Below are positions 1 through 13,414 of a DNA stretch of 64,000 nucleotides, one piece after another. The DNA comes from Diphasiastrum complanatum (Eukaryota > Streptophyta > Lycopodiopsida > Lycopodiales > Lycopodiaceae): NCBI GenBank assembly GCA_029204225.1, contig CM055097.1, forward strand, positions 30,037,785 to 30,101,784. The letters run 5' to 3'. The translations under genes and the position numbers were made by a program. The notes beneath the pieces were generated by a model. It was not told the DNA's origin. It did not search any database and worked only from the letters and a program-made list of their open reading frames with translations. How positions within the stretch are numbered: the stretch's first letter is position 1; each line of letters opens with the position of its first letter.

Positions 1-129
1 TATGTCCGATAGTGATGAAGGTACTGATGAGCTGCCAATTGTTCGAGTCAATTTTTGGAGTTGATATTGACTAAAGTCGAATTGTCGATGTCGGGTGTCC
101 GACAAACAGTCGATGTCGGATGAGTTGGT

Positions 130-282
130 ACTTAGAATTTGCTTTGCACAAGAACACAGATCATGCTACACATTAACACAGACAGAAAACACTCTCCACA
201 GCAAGCTCACATAGCAACTGTATTTCTCAAAATGAAATTACACTGTACATATAGTTGTTCACTTAGGCAACCCATGCATGAC
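130..282 (-). repeat. Remnant of the A1 3' LTR
   Basis: About 153 bp nearly identical to 4605-4757, the same end of the 5' LTR. It stops abruptly at 282, where RT coding sequence begins, so the promoter-side half of this LTR has been lost. Confidence 0.85.
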
Positions 283-871
283 TTCGTTACAAAGCCTTCA
301 GGTTGATCCATGAACACTTCTTCTTCTAACTCACCATTTAGAAAAGCAGATTTCACATCCATCTGATGCAAAGGCCAACCAAAATGTGAAGCTAAAGCAA
401 TAAGTAGACGTAGAGTATTCCACTTACAAACCGGTGCAAAGGTCTCCTCATAGTCGATGCCTTTATTTTGTGCGTACCATTTGATCACCAATCTTGCTTT
501 GTGCTTTGCTATACTTCCATCTGCATGATACTTAGTCCTGTACACCCATTTGCAACAAATGGATTTCTTGCCAACTGATGGTTCTACTAAGTCCCATGTG
601 CTATGTCTAGCTATTGAATCCATTTCCTCTCATATGGCCTTGACCTAAATGTCATCATCCTTCACTTCACCATAAGTCGAAGGTTCCTTGCTTTGAATAA
701 TGCTGGATAAGAGAGCATAATTTGCTTCATACCTTTCAGGTAGTGTCTTCTCTCTTGTTGATCTTCGTAGCTCTCCCTGGTTAGATGATCTTGGAAAATC
801 ATCTATGTCACAGCTCTCAATAATCTCTCAAACCACTTAGGGAGCTTCCAGTCAGGTGATCGGCTTCTTGG
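283..871 (-). pseudogene. Copia A1 reverse transcriptase, N-terminal part
   Basis: Read on -, this encodes the end of the integrase-RT linker and the N-terminal part of a copia RT. Visible landmarks are KHSTWDLVEP-like and CKWVYRTKYHADGS motifs, ETFAPV, then [19 protein letters not shown]. The reading frame then runs into LTR sequence after PEGFVTK. The YVDD catalytic motif and everything after it are absent. A stop lies before the first Met at 623, so this part is also not continuous with integrase. Confidence 0.85.
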
Positions 872-1916
872 TCAAAATGTATCCCATGGTACATCCTTCT
901 CCTTGCGTTTGTCACCTGCAACTTCAATCCTTCTTGCACCAAAATGTTTGTCCCTACCTCTCCAACCTGTCTCTTGAGGTTGAGTAGTAGTATCTTGAGA
1001 TGTATCCTCATGTTCATCACTCGGAAGGTCAATGAATGGATCATCATCAGGTGGTATCCTCACTATACCATCTTTCCCAGTGGATGTGTCTTTCTTCTCA
1101 GCATCCTCATCTTCATACATCTTGGATTCATCAAAGATAACATCATGGCTTATATGGATTTTGTTTTCCACTGGATCAAAACATCTATAGCCCTTCACAC
1201 GATCAACATATCCTAGGAATATGCACTTGATAGCTTTTACATCAAGTTTACGTCTCTCTTCCTTAGGAATGTGTACAAAGGCCTTACATCCAAATATTCG
1301 CAAGTGGTTCACCTTTGGCTTCTTCTTCGTGAATGCTTTCTCAGGTGTTATCTTTGGTATGGCAATGGTAGGACTCCTATTTTGAAGATAGACTGCTGTG
1401 CTACATGCTTCTGACCAAAAATCTTTTGGTAGTTTCATCTCAGCTAGCATAGATCTGGCACTTTCCACAATCGTACGATTCTTAAACTCAGCTACACCAT
1501 TGAAAGCAGGAGTATGAGCTTGCGTAAATTGTCTTTTATTCCCACATTGATCACAAAGATCATTGAAGTCATTAGACTTGTACTCACCTCCACTGTCTGA
1601 TCTTAGGACTTTGATCTTCCTACCTGTCTGATTTTCGACCAATGCTTTGAAGCTCTTGAAGTTATCAAATGCATCTGATTTCTTCTTCAAGAAGTAGATC
1701 CACGACTTACGTGACATATCATCAATAAAGGTCATGAAATAGAAGGCTTTACCTAAGGACATGGTCCTCATAGGCCCGCATATATCTGTGTGGATTAAAT
1801 CTAGGATGTTCTTTGCTCTTGCAACACCCCCTTTACTGAACTTCTCTCGATGCTGCTTTCCATATACACAAGATTCGCACATCGATTTCAAGTGATCTTC
1901 TATGGTAGGCAATCAT
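872..1916 (-). pseudogene. Copia A1 integrase
   Basis: An open frame of about 346 codons on - encodes the integrase core. It shows SCVYGKQHREKFSKG, then HTDICGPM (first catalytic Asp region), [13 protein letters not shown] (second Asp), and [20 protein letters not shown] (Glu-containing segment, where other copies read GVAERKN). After this comes [17 protein letters not shown] and the SHDVIFDES end. An in-frame TGA at 1911-1916 cuts it off from the protease frame. The same TGA is present in A2 near 31729. Confidence 0.88.
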
Positions 1917-2715
1917 GTTACCATCTCCAATTTTCTCATCAAACTGAGGCTTCCCAAGTTCGAGTGACCAAGCCTCTTATGCCACAACTCAGTTTGTGAT
2001 GGAATGGACGATACAAGTCCATGTTGCCCTTTAATTGTAGCATTCAACCTGCACAATTTTGTATTGGGCTCTCTCACTCCATCCGCAATAACTTTGAACT
2101 TTTGAATCACATCCTTCACAAAGCAACGATCATGGGCGAATTCTACTTTCAACTTTTGATCAGTAATGACTCCAACAGAAAGTAGATTTTTCTTCAAACC
2201 TGGTACGTAAAGTACCTCCCTGATCATCCTGCTTTTGCCATCAGGTAGTTGGATTGAAATGGTGCCTATCCCTTTGATCTTGCACACTCACCATTTGCTT
2301 GTGAAACAGATGTTCCATTATCCAACACCTTCAAACTACTAAACCAATCCTTGTTACCTGTCATGTGTCTTGTGGCTCCCGAGTCAATATACCATGCTTG
2401 ATCATCTTGATTAGATGACAATGTAGATATGAAGATGCCAAAGTCTTCAATCTCACCCTCATCGACAAGGTTACCTGCTTGTTTTGGTTTTCCCTTGTCT
2501 TGTTTCGCCAGGAATTTGCGACATTCACTCTTCCAATGGCCCTTTTTACCACAATGGAAGCACTTGTCTTTTTTCTTGGTCGTACTGGAAGATCCCTCAT
2601 CCTCTTGAGACTTGGCAAGTTGCTGTTTAGACTTCTTCTTTCCCTTGCCCTTGCCTTGTTTTTGGCGTGTTGCAAGTGTCTGATCGTCAGTATTTTGACG
2701 TCTAGTTTTCACCAT
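1913..2715 (-). pseudogene. Copia A1 zinc knuckle, protease and GAG-pre-integrase
   Basis: Two overlapping frames on -. The first (2266-2715) carries a basic linker, an intact CX2CX4HX4C zinc knuckle (CFHCGKKGHWKSEC) that binds RNA in the family, and the aspartic protease motif WYIDSGATRHMT. A frameshift near 2270-2285 moves to the second frame (1913-2287), with SIQLPDGKSRMIREVLYVPG and the GAG-pre-integrase signature TELWHKRLGHSNL. A stop follows before integrase. Confidence 0.88.
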
Positions 2716-3292
2716 TTCTCGCCGTTGAGTCCTCCTGCATCAAGATTCCTGTGAGCTCGTCAAAGGTTGGCAATCTTTCCCTTGATGCTATTCCGCTCAC
2801 AAACATCTGATAGGGTTTTGCAATGCCACACAATGCATTGTGCACCAGCTCCATATCACGTATGTGCTCACCAATAGAATGCAGTTCATCCCTCATTGTC
2901 TTGATTCTGGTCATGTATGTCTGAATGTGCTCTCCTTGCTCCATTCGGGCACTATTCAGCTTTGACTTCAGAAACATGATTCTGTACGGATTTGACGTCT
3001 CAAACTGCTCCTTTAGCACATCCCATGCCTGTTTGGGTGTAACAACATCACAAATGTGGGTAATGATGTGATCCTTCACTGACAAGTTAATGAATGTCAA
3101 AGCTTTCCTCATCTTTTTGTCGAACACTTTAATATCTGCTTCATTTGGCGGCCTTCTGTCATCATGTATGATGACTTCCCACACGTCTTTCTCTATCAAT
3201 ATGTTTTTCATTTTGAATTTCCACACTGTATAGTTGGGAATCCCGTCCAATTTGCTACTTTCACTCAAAATGGACTCTCCCATGTTTGTCAT
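2702..3292 (-). pseudogene. Copia A1 gag
   Basis: A gag-polypeptide of the LTR-copia (UBN2-like) family. The start is taken at the Met of MTNMGESIL (3292), because all sibling copies begin there, although the frame is open to 3349. Typical landmarks are NYTVWKFKMKNIL, KQAWDVLKEQFE, YMTRIKTMRDELHSIGE and LPTFDELTGILMQ. It terminates early after MQED because of a one-base insertion (GACTCAAC instead of GAGCAAC) that is shared with A2. The knuckle therefore lies in another frame. Confidence 0.88.
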
Positions 3293-4592
3293 CGCAAAAC
3301 TGCTTGAAACTTCTGCCTTAGGCAAAGAACAGTATGCCGAGGCCAACAATGATGTCAGAAGTTGAAAATAATGACCTGCACTTTTTTCCTTACCAGGCCA
3401 CTCGCCGCTTTTCCACCAATTTGAATGCCAAATCGGCGTCGCCTTCCGAAATGCACTCAGTCGTCAACTCCCAACAACGTGCCCAATGGAATGGTGAAAT
3501 CACTTCTGGCATATTCCGAACACTTTCTCTGCTGCAATAACTCTGTTTTGCTGTACCGTACTTGCAAGTACAGTCCAGGTGCCCTTCATTTGGAGGTTAT
3601 AGCCTTTCGTTTGGGTCAAAACGGGCAAAGGACCCAAAAATAGGGACTTTTCTAGTTTTTGAACTGTTTCTTTACCTTGTAGAAACTTCACTCTTCACTT
3701 GTGAAGGGACCCAACTCAACTTTTAGTATGAAAGTTTTTAATGAAGTTGAAGGCCAGAATGCACTTCACTTCTTCAGGGCCCTGTTCAAAGCCCATCCAA
3801 TGGCTGAACCAAATCTTGTGGTCCACGTTTCTCTCCCATCACAAGTTCTGGACCGTCGATGCATCTGACACCTAATCCAAAGGTCCAAACTGCATCTGGG
3901 CATTGGACCGCGCTCCTACAGTCGTTATGGCCTTCCAGACGCTACGCTCTCACGCTGGTTCCACGCGCGAACAGCCCGCGACCTCCCTGTCTGCAGCCGC
4001 GCCTCCCCAGACTAAAATTTTCTTGATCTAATTTGCCTATGGATCTATTTGAGCATGATATGAGGCCTGGAGCAGGGTCGTCCTATTGATTCCAAGACTG
4101 TAGAGTGTTCACTCAAGAAATTCCGTGGAGAAACGATGATTTTAGCTCAACTTGACAAAGTGGCTTTTTTCACCTTTTTACAGCAAATCTGCTAGGTTAA
4201 CTGTCTGGAGACAAATCTCTGATATAAACCTCAGAATCTCTCCATGGCTGGTTGACAATGTGATTAGCTTCCTTCCTGTCCTTACGACATCCAAAACGGT
4301 GCACAAACAACGAAGAAATCACCAGTTATGTATAAAAACTATAACCCCAAGCCCGGTTTCAATTTTCAGCTGGCTTCAAAATTGTCAATTTTTCACCAAA
4401 TTTTTTCCTGTCTGATGCTATGCACAGGCTAATAATCCCTCTGATGAGCTTAGCAAGCCTCTATAAACTAGAAACCGTGCACCAGTGCTTCTGTTTCCGC
4501 CTTCAACCCGCCGTAAACCCCGAACTCTCAGAAGACAGTTCTCCCGAAGCTCTCTTCAACGGCGATGCTGTACTGTGTACACTCCCTATACG
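3293..4592 (-). other. Untranslated leader of copia A1
   Basis: About 1.3 kb between the primer-binding site and gag. It aligns with the leader of A2 (29063-30355) and with 46347-47150 of A4. Only short frames are seen and none is conserved as a protein. A shared stretch (3545-3640 here) reads TGTACCGTACTTGCAAGTAC and continues into the same downstream words in all three copies. Confidence 0.75.
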
Positions 4593-4604
4593 ACTTTGAT
4601 ACCA
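4593..4604 (-). other. Degenerate primer-binding site of A1
   Basis: On - it reads TGGTATCAAAGT, directly after the LTR. The intact site in A2 is TGGTATCAGAGC, the usual plant copia match to initiator Met tRNA. Two bases have changed. Confidence 0.75.
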
Positions 4605-4878
4605 ACTTAGAATTTGCTTTGCATAGGAACACAGATCATGCTACACAGTAACACAGACTAAAAACACTCTCCACAACAAGCTCACATAGCAACTGTATTT
4701 CTCAAAATGAAATTACACTGTACATATAGTTGTTCACTCAGGCAACCCATGCATGACCCAGGTTGCCGTTGGTGGGACGCGTGTCTCGTCGACTTGCCTC
4801 ATGGCGAGGCCAACTGATCTTTATCCACTGATAGGACCCACAGTACAGTAACACAGTGATTCTACTTTAATTCTAACT
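4605..4878 (-). repeat. 5' LTR of copia A1
   Basis: 274 bp, complete. On - it begins AGTTAGAATT and ends AATTCTAAGT. It aligns along its length with the LTRs at 28778-29050, 34136-34407 and 14873-15148. It carries the family words GGCAACCTGGGTCATGCATG and TAGCATGATCTGTGTTCCT. Confidence 0.9.
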
Positions 4879-7416
4879 TTGATGTGACCGACGAATAGTC
4901 GAAGGGTGACTGAATAGTCGATGTCGGCTAACTTGTCAAGACAATGTCATCTATTCTTTTGTATTTTCGTAGACTATTAGGAAACAAGTGTATTTCTGCA
5001 GACTATGCGGTTATACAAGTATTTACAACAACTAGTGAATGGATCTAGATTAGCAGAGAGATAGAGATGGAGATAATAGAAATCCAACACTAAGGACTAT
5101 CTAAACATGTTCAATACAGATGTGTGCCTCAAGTGACCTAACCCATAGTGCTAAAGTATGCTTTATTGACTAGAATAGAAGTATTCAAGGCTTCACTTGT
5201 GTCAAAATAACAATGAATCAATCTATATAAGTATTCAAGCCTCTTTCCAAGTGCAAAGACCTTATTTCTCCTATCGATAATTCGGCATTGATCATATTCA
5301 GATTCTACCCATGACCTAAATCAATGATTTTGCTTGTGGATAATAGATTTGTCGACAATCTAGATAGATAAAAAACTTTCGATAATGATTTAAATTAATC
5401 ATGCTGGAACTTCAATCTTATAGTGTCTTCACCTTTGATAGTGATGAATGAATTTCTTTGCATTGTAACGTGTATAGGATTGGAAGTGTTCGTGATGATT
5501 GGTCATATGTTTTTCTTGTGCATCTTTCTGCGCAGTTCACGTATTTTGTGAACTTGTTGAGTGTTCGAAATCTATTCATGCTAAAAGAGATATTCTTGGT
5601 TTAAGAAATTGAAACACTTTAACTTTAGAATTTATTTAAATTCCAAGTCTATTCACACAAGTAGTAATTTATATGACATAACAGTCTCTCAGAAGAATAA
5701 ACTTCATGCTGGAAAGAATCATATAAACCAGTCTGATGTCTTATATTTGAAAAATTACTAAGAAGTAAAGGATTAAATAAGAAAGCGAGAAATAGATTTG
5801 AGGGCCCCTGATTTTGTAAATAATGAGATACCACATTGGGATCTAGATTAAACCTCAAAATTTCCAAAAATACCCCACATTTGATCAATGGTTTTCTTTT
5901 TCCCATATTGCAACTAGGTACTAAAATACACCATTGATCATCAGATCTTTACAGTCCTAGAATCTCCTTTCCAAAATTATTGATGTCCCATACCATTAAC
6001 TTTTCCTTCCAGAAAACTCTTAACCGCCTTATCTAATATTCTAGAGAACCACTGATCATCTAGCTGTCCTATAATCCATATATGATATTATCTCTTGTTC
6101 ATACTCTAGAGAATTTCTTTATTTGGATGACTGACATGCCTATCAGAAGGATACCCAAATCCACACATGATCATGTGATTTAAACAAAAGAATTAACATG
6201 GTTCAATATTACACTCTGATCCTTCCAGGTTAATGATAAGCTTCAAATCCTTGCTTTGAAGAACTTTATTTCTAATCATAAGCACTCTAGAGGTATTTTT
6301 GGATTATGGATCCAAGAGCATTAACTCTAAAATAAGCTTCAATCAATTAACGGATCTAATGTAATCCATGTATCAGATTCCACTTTTAACACACAATTGA
6401 CATCCAAACTATGGATAACTCAATGGTCACAAAGATATCCATTATGAATTCAACTAAATGAATTATATCCAGATAATTAATATCCGGTATCAAGCAATTG
6501 TTTACAAGGATTAACATAATCCTAACTGCGAAATACATTTCCTTACTACCTCTGATGTCCACTCTTCTTCCCTCAGAATTTTCAATTCCCTGAAAATCTT
6601 TCAGCTTCTTGAAAATCTATTTCAGCTAAGGTACTAGGAAGACGTAATGACATTAGTAAATGTTTAAAATTAATTATTGTAGGGAAATTTTGAAACAATT
6701 TCATTTCTATTCTATACCTGGGCTGAATAACTGATATAACCAAAATCATCTACTAGTATGTACGGCCTATTTATAGAGAGTAAAGTAATCAAGCTTAGAA
6801 ATGCATTTCAATCACGAAAACACAAGACGAATGTGGAAAATACAAGGAAGACTAGAATTTGCCAATGTCACATCAACTTCTCATTGATTTGGTTGATCCC
6901 TTTATAGATCAAGTACATCCACAAGCTGTGTACTATCCAGAAAGCCTTCACACGTGTGAAGAGTGCCTAGTCATCCAGATCCACCAATGGGAGCCATATG
7001 TGCTCATTTTCCAAAGTTGACTATTCTCTTTGGCTAGAAAACAAAAAGCTAGTCTTCCACATTTATAAAAATATTCCCTATAAGATAGGATCTAATGGAA
7101 TCTTCCTATCTTATCATCTAGAAGCTTATCCACACGTGTGAATGGTATCTTGACATGTGTGAGTAATAACTCGTTCACATGGAAGTCCAATCTATTTACA
7201 TAAAGTTTGACCAATTTGACCAATTTCAAGATTCTACTCAAAGGTCAATTTCACACTAGTGTAGATCAAGCTAAAATCAATCTAACTTTATAAAAGTGAC
7301 TTATGTACATTCTTTTACACGTGGGAACAGACTCCACATGTGTGAGATCCTATCAAGATCAATTATCTTAAGATCTACAAAGTACATCAAGTTGGAAGTG
7401 ATATTTTTAACAACAA
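4879..7416. other. AT-rich intergenic DNA, no gene seen
   Basis: No coding frame with a recognisable domain on either strand. At 4879-4945 there are GTCGA words like those left of A1. Perfect palindromes TTCACACGTGTGAA (6947-6960) and CACACGTGTG (7131-7140) occur, a word that returns in LTR-like DNA near 38.7 and 51.4 kb. This may be old LTR sequence, but no ends could be fixed. Confidence 0.5.
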
Positions 7417-7718
7417 CTTGACTAGAATTCATGTTCCTTGCTCATCTTCCATTATTTTGAATACAATATTCATACAACGGGTTAACTTAAATCAAAATTT
7501 AAATAGTGATATAATATAAAGATCAAGAGGCAATATCTTAATGGCATATATATGGTTAGATCTACAAATTTGTCCATTGCTAGTAGAGTATTTCGATGGC
7601 ACTAGTGAGTTAGGGTCAATTCTCAGTTTATGTGTGCAAGAGATATCTAAGATCTCACAAATTTTGTACAGCATAGCGGTCTTGATGATGTACATCATAT
7701 GGTCAAGTGCACATGGAT
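7417..7718. repeat. Direct repeat D, copy 1
   Basis: About 300 bp beginning ACAACTTGACTAGAATTCAT, closely matched by 8850-9166 in the same orientation. It is noncoding. The two copies lie about 1.43 kb apart start to start, like an LTR pair, but no primer-binding site or polypurine tract was found next to them. Confidence 0.8.
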
Positions 7719-7955
7719 AACAACTGAAACTCAACTATGACACATGTCTTCGTCATTGTACTAACTCATGCAGTTTTGTTTGGTGGGATGGTGGCAAGTA
7801 ATAGCTAAGTTTCCTAAGACTCGCTTCCCTTTATGGTACTCTATACTTTATAACTTTTTATACAACTTTGTGTAAACTTGTTATTCTATTAGACAAAAGG
7901 ATTCAAAAGATTTGGTCTTGACTTGTCAAGAGGGACTAACTTAAAGTGAAATTTG

Positions 7956-8018
<63 letters not shown>

Positions 8019-8849
8019 CATGTTTGAATGGGTATTTGGGTTGGTTTAAGAAGATTTGCAACACTCTATTCTTGTTAAACTAATATGATTATTTTGTAAA
8101 ATGTGAGGGAATGACAATCTCAAAATGTTGCTCAATATCTTCCCACAAGCATCCCCAAGAATAATCATTAAACATAACAACCAAATGAGGATGGTGTAGG
8201 TTGACATAGAAAGTTGCAACACTTAAATCCCCATCACTCTCATGTGGCCCCATCACATTCTAATACATGCTATACATCCCAATTTTGGTGATATCATATC
8301 CCATGAAAAGGTTGACTAGCTTTGTTGACACTCTACATATGTTCTTATAATGTATAAATAAAATGTATGCATAGCTAATATAAAAGCTGTTTCTAGAACA
8401 AAATTCAAAATAGAAGATTCTCAAAAAGCCAAAATCTAAACGGAGGAATTTTCTAGAATATGTCATCAAATTCAAAGAAATAATAATAATTACTCATAAA
8501 CTATGTGGTAAACTCAATAGTCATGACAATGCACAAATTTCAATAGAAATATCCATGTTTTGGTTGAGTTAAAAAATATAAGCAAAAATACCTCATTATA
8601 GTCATAATGAAAAAGACCTATTTGCAATAGCTTGTTATAGTCCTAGATATACATGAATTGTTTAGATTATGTTATATGTTGACTTTTTAAACAACCTATA
8701 TGCATTTGATAGGCCCATCCTTATGAAGTATTAGCTAAGCCATTTCTCAATCAACATCATTGAATGATATAATATATATTTACTATGGATTTTATGTGGT
8801 TGTTAATTTGGTTGAAGGAGCTATTTTAAGTGGTCTGAATGCTTGAGTC
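7719..8849. other. Spacer between the D repeats
   Basis: AT-rich, no recognised gene. It contains the TA array at 7961-8015. The spacer may be the body of a small non-autonomous element or the product of a segmental duplication. Confidence 0.45.
7961..8015. repeat. (TA)n microsatellite
   Basis: 55 bp of uninterrupted TA repeat. Confidence 0.97.
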
Positions 8850-9166
8850 CTTACAACTTGACTAGAATTCATGTTCCTTGCTCACCTTTCATTATTTTGA
8901 ACAATATTCATAAACGAGTTAACTTGAATCTAAATTTAAATAGTAATATAATATAAAGATCAAGAGGCAATATCTTAATGGCATACATATGGTTAGATCT
9001 ACAAATTTATCCATTGCCATAGCCAAGTTGTAGTAGAGTATTCCAATGGCGCTAGTGATTTAGGGTCAATTCTCAGTTTATGTGTGCAAGAGATATCTAA
9101 GGTCTCACAAATTTTGTACACCATAGCGGTCTCGATGATGTACATGCATATGGTCAAGTGTACTTA
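8850..9166. repeat. Direct repeat D, copy 2
   Basis: Matches 7417-7718 with scattered substitutions and small indels, including a 10-15 bp stretch around 9015 missing from copy 1. Confidence 0.8.
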
Positions 9167-9390
9167 GTGTTCATTATGATGTTAGTGAGATTAAGCTAAT
9201 AGAAGTGACTTCTTAAGTTGCACACAAAGAGATTGGTCTAATCATGATAATGAGATGAATCTATAAATCTTCTTATATATTCTAGTCTCTTCAATGTTGT
9301 TAAATATGTTGTTTGCTCCATCATTTAAATAAAACCAAGATTGTCACACTTATTCTATTACATTGTAGTCACCTCAATGGGATTTGTCGG

Positions 9391-9690
9391 TGAAATGTAT
9401 TGTAAAAGACATCAAAATCATTATTATAGTTTTTATTATAAGGTTATAAATACCAAATGCACTTCATTCATATATACCATGATGAGAAAATTGATTAGCT
9501 TTGATAACTTGGTGATTGTTTCATAAAAGTTGGTGAAATCTATTACAAAAGACATCATACTCATTATTTGGGGGAATTATTTATTTATTGTTTGTCATAG
9601 GCTTTTAAATACCAAATGAATGTCATTCACATTTACCACAATGAGAAAATTTGATAACTTCAAAGGTTTGATGCTTCTTGAAAAAAAGTT
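9391..9690. repeat. Diverged tandem duplication, period about 143 bp
   Basis: TGAAATGTATTGTAAAAGAC at 9391 recurs as TGAAATCTATTACAAAAGAC at 9534. Later words also repeat, such as TTATAAATACCAAATG against TTTTAAATACCAAATG, and ATGAGAAAAT. It is noncoding. Confidence 0.7.
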
Positions 9691-9784
9691 AGTTTGTACC
9701 TTTGTGAACATGTACTTTTTACAAGAAAAACAAGCAAGTGGTTGCCTCACCTGCAATACCCTTTATGAAGAAACACCACAAAAA

Positions 9785-9861
9785 AATGTTGACCTTTTGG
9801 AAATAAGATATATAGTTTTAAATATGTTGACCTTTTCAAAAATAAGATGTATAGTTCTAGC
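9785..9861. repeat. Short tandem duplication, period about 38 bp
   Basis: ATGTTGACCTTTTGGAAATA is followed one period later by ATGTTGACCTTTTCAAAAAT, each ending in a TATAGTT word. Confidence 0.75.
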
Positions 9862-10054
9862 TTTATAGTGCCTAATGACTCAAAAGTGTCATTTGTTGAA
9901 TTGATGTCTTGTTGAATTTGTAGCTCTTCGTACATTTCTTTTTTCTATCATTCCAAATCATCACCGAATACATTCTCCTAGGCGAAAGTGGAAAGATACA
10001 TTCATTGCACATTCAATCATACTTCCGTGTAGATAAAGTAAGGTTTGTAGGCTT

Positions 10055-11689
<1,635 letters not shown>

Positions 11690-12450
11690 AAAAAAAAAAG
11701 ATGTCATTTTCGTGGAAGATCAATTCTTCGACCACAAGGGGAAGGCTCCAAAAAATTCTAATCCCAGAGTCCAAACTAGCTCCAAACTTAGGATCAAACA
11801 TCAGAAAATTGACACAGACTCAAACAATGAGTCAGATCTTCAATGAGTCGAATCACATCAGAGAATCAAAATTCAACCTAGAAGATCAAATCAATCCAGA
11901 TAGCCTCCATCTTGATTATGGATGATCCACCAGCCTGCTTTTTTGTGCAAGAACCATGCATTGTATCAGAGACAATGTCAACTCGAGATGTTGATTAATG
12001 GAAAGCCATGATGGACACAAAATTCGATTTTCTAATTGAGAATCAGGCATGGACTATAACAGAGCTGCCAAAGGATCGAAACCCAATTCCATGCAAATGG
12101 GTATTCAAAGAGAAGTATGATGCTTAAGGAAAACTAAATCGATATAAGGCCAAAGATTTTTCATAGATTCCAGATCTAGATCATTCAGAGACTTTCAGCC
12201 TTGTTAAACATACTTCAATTTGGCTATTATTCTCCTATGCAGCTCCACCAAATGGACGTCCAAATAGCTTTTTTGAATGAGACTATCGAAGAGGAGATCT
12301 ACATGTCGCAACTAGAGGGATAACGAGGTCAAGGATAAGGATCATCTTGTCTGCAAAACCCAAAAGGATCTATATGGTCTGAAACAATCACCAAGAGCCT
12401 AGTTTCAAAAGATAAGTACATTTCTAATCGAGAGTGGTTTTATTCCAAAC
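11690..12450 (+). pseudogene. Decayed copia integrase end and RT fragment
   Basis: Translated in pieces across several frames. An integrase C-terminal-like VIFVEDQFF at about 11705 comes first. The RT N-terminus follows with WKAMMDTKFDFLIENQAWT and PIPCKWVFKEKYDA (about 11998-12120). Next is GKLNRYKAKDF, and finally LVCKTQKDLYGLKQSPRA near 12350-12400. Stops and frameshifts are frequent. It differs from family A (KWVFKEKYDA against KWVYRTKYHA), so it is a separate, older copia lineage. It cannot make protein. Confidence 0.75.
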
Positions 12451-12849
12451 TCCCAATGCTCTGCACCCAACCCGATCTTGCATACTCGATCAGTTCACTT
12501 AGTTCCTATCGAATCCAAGGCCAATCTATTAGATTATCACAGACTGTACACATCTCAATTCTTGCTGCTACGCTGACACAGTTCTGATCCACAATTGTCC
12601 ATTGTAAGTTTCCACTTCTAGTGTCTCAATCCAGATTTTGAATCTGGACGATTGTTCAATTCTCATTGAGATACCAAGTTCCACTCTTGTGTCAGAACTC
12701 ATTTATGCTACACCCACCAATTTACGACATTATCATCCACTTCTATATTAATTGGTGCTGATTGAATCCTTGAAACATTATTGGCACGTATAATGTTGTT
12801 TACCCTTTTAAACCACAACTCAAAAATCAAACTCAGATTGAAAAAGTAA
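12451..12849. other. No gene seen
   Basis: Noncoding. It lies between a + copia fragment and a - gypsy fragment and may be leftover transposon sequence. Confidence 0.45.
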
Positions 12850-13414
12850 TCATCATACAATGCATTTTGTATTGCATGTCTTGTTCACTAAATACAACAA
12901 AGGCTAATGAACAGTATAAAATGCGAAATGCATTGCCATCAAATAATGTCGATATTTTTTAATAGAAAATACCATAGCCAAAGCTTCACGCTCTATTGTA
13001 GAGTTATTGACTTCAACATCGTTTAGTTGATGACTTGCAAATATGATAGAAAAATCTTTCTTCTATTCACCGAGTTGAGTTTAATATTGATCCAATAAAT
13101 CCATTTAAAAAACTGTAAACACCAACAAGAGAATCTAAAATGCTTTTTGTTAAAGGTAATGAAAAATGATCCTTTCGCATATTTTTGTTCAAAGCCTTTA
13201 GGTTCACACAAATTTGCATCTTGCCACGATGGCAATTGGTGAAATCCATTTGGATACCAAACGGAGGCCCCCTCATGCAAGAAAGAGTGGAACTCAATAT
13301 GCACTTGTAAAAGGGACCACCCCATTTAAAGGTGGGAACCCCATTTTTGTAATTAAGGTAGCAAGTTTTCATGAAATGGCAAGTTGGATTCCATTTCTTA
13401 GCCAGCTCAGCCAT
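12850..13414 (-). pseudogene. Ty3/gypsy RT and RNase H fragment with internal deletion
   Basis: On -, 13082-13222 encodes KMQICVNLKALNKNMRKDHF, then LPLTKSILDSLVGVYSFLNGF. This is the classic gypsy RT opening (CVDFRALN...KDHFPLP...LDG) in a form closest to Tat/Athila-type elements. Shortly after, in another frame (12850-13050), come IFASHQLNDVEVNNSTIERE, ALAMVFSIKKYRHYL and LLYLVNK. This matches gypsy RNase H (YASRQLN...TTEKELLAVVFA...KFRSYL). The central RT, with its catalytic YxDD, is deleted between them, and a TAG interrupts the RNase H part. Confidence 0.8.

Larger units (their letters stand above)
130..4878 (-). mobile_element. Ty1/copia retrotransposon A1, 3' part deleted
   Basis: A family A copia element reading right to left. 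It has a 5' LTR (4605-4878), a degenerate primer-binding site, a leader of about 1.3 kb, gag, CCHC knuckle, protease, integrase and the start of RT. It then jumps at 282/283 straight into the end of the 3' LTR. The RT active site, RNase H, polypurine tract and half of the 3' LTR are therefore missing. The bases outside the two ends are TTGGT (125-129) and TTGAT (4879-4883), a plausible 5-bp target duplication with one change. Both flanks contain related GTCGATGTCGG words, which fits a single insertion site. The element cannot encode its own movement. Confidence 0.9.
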
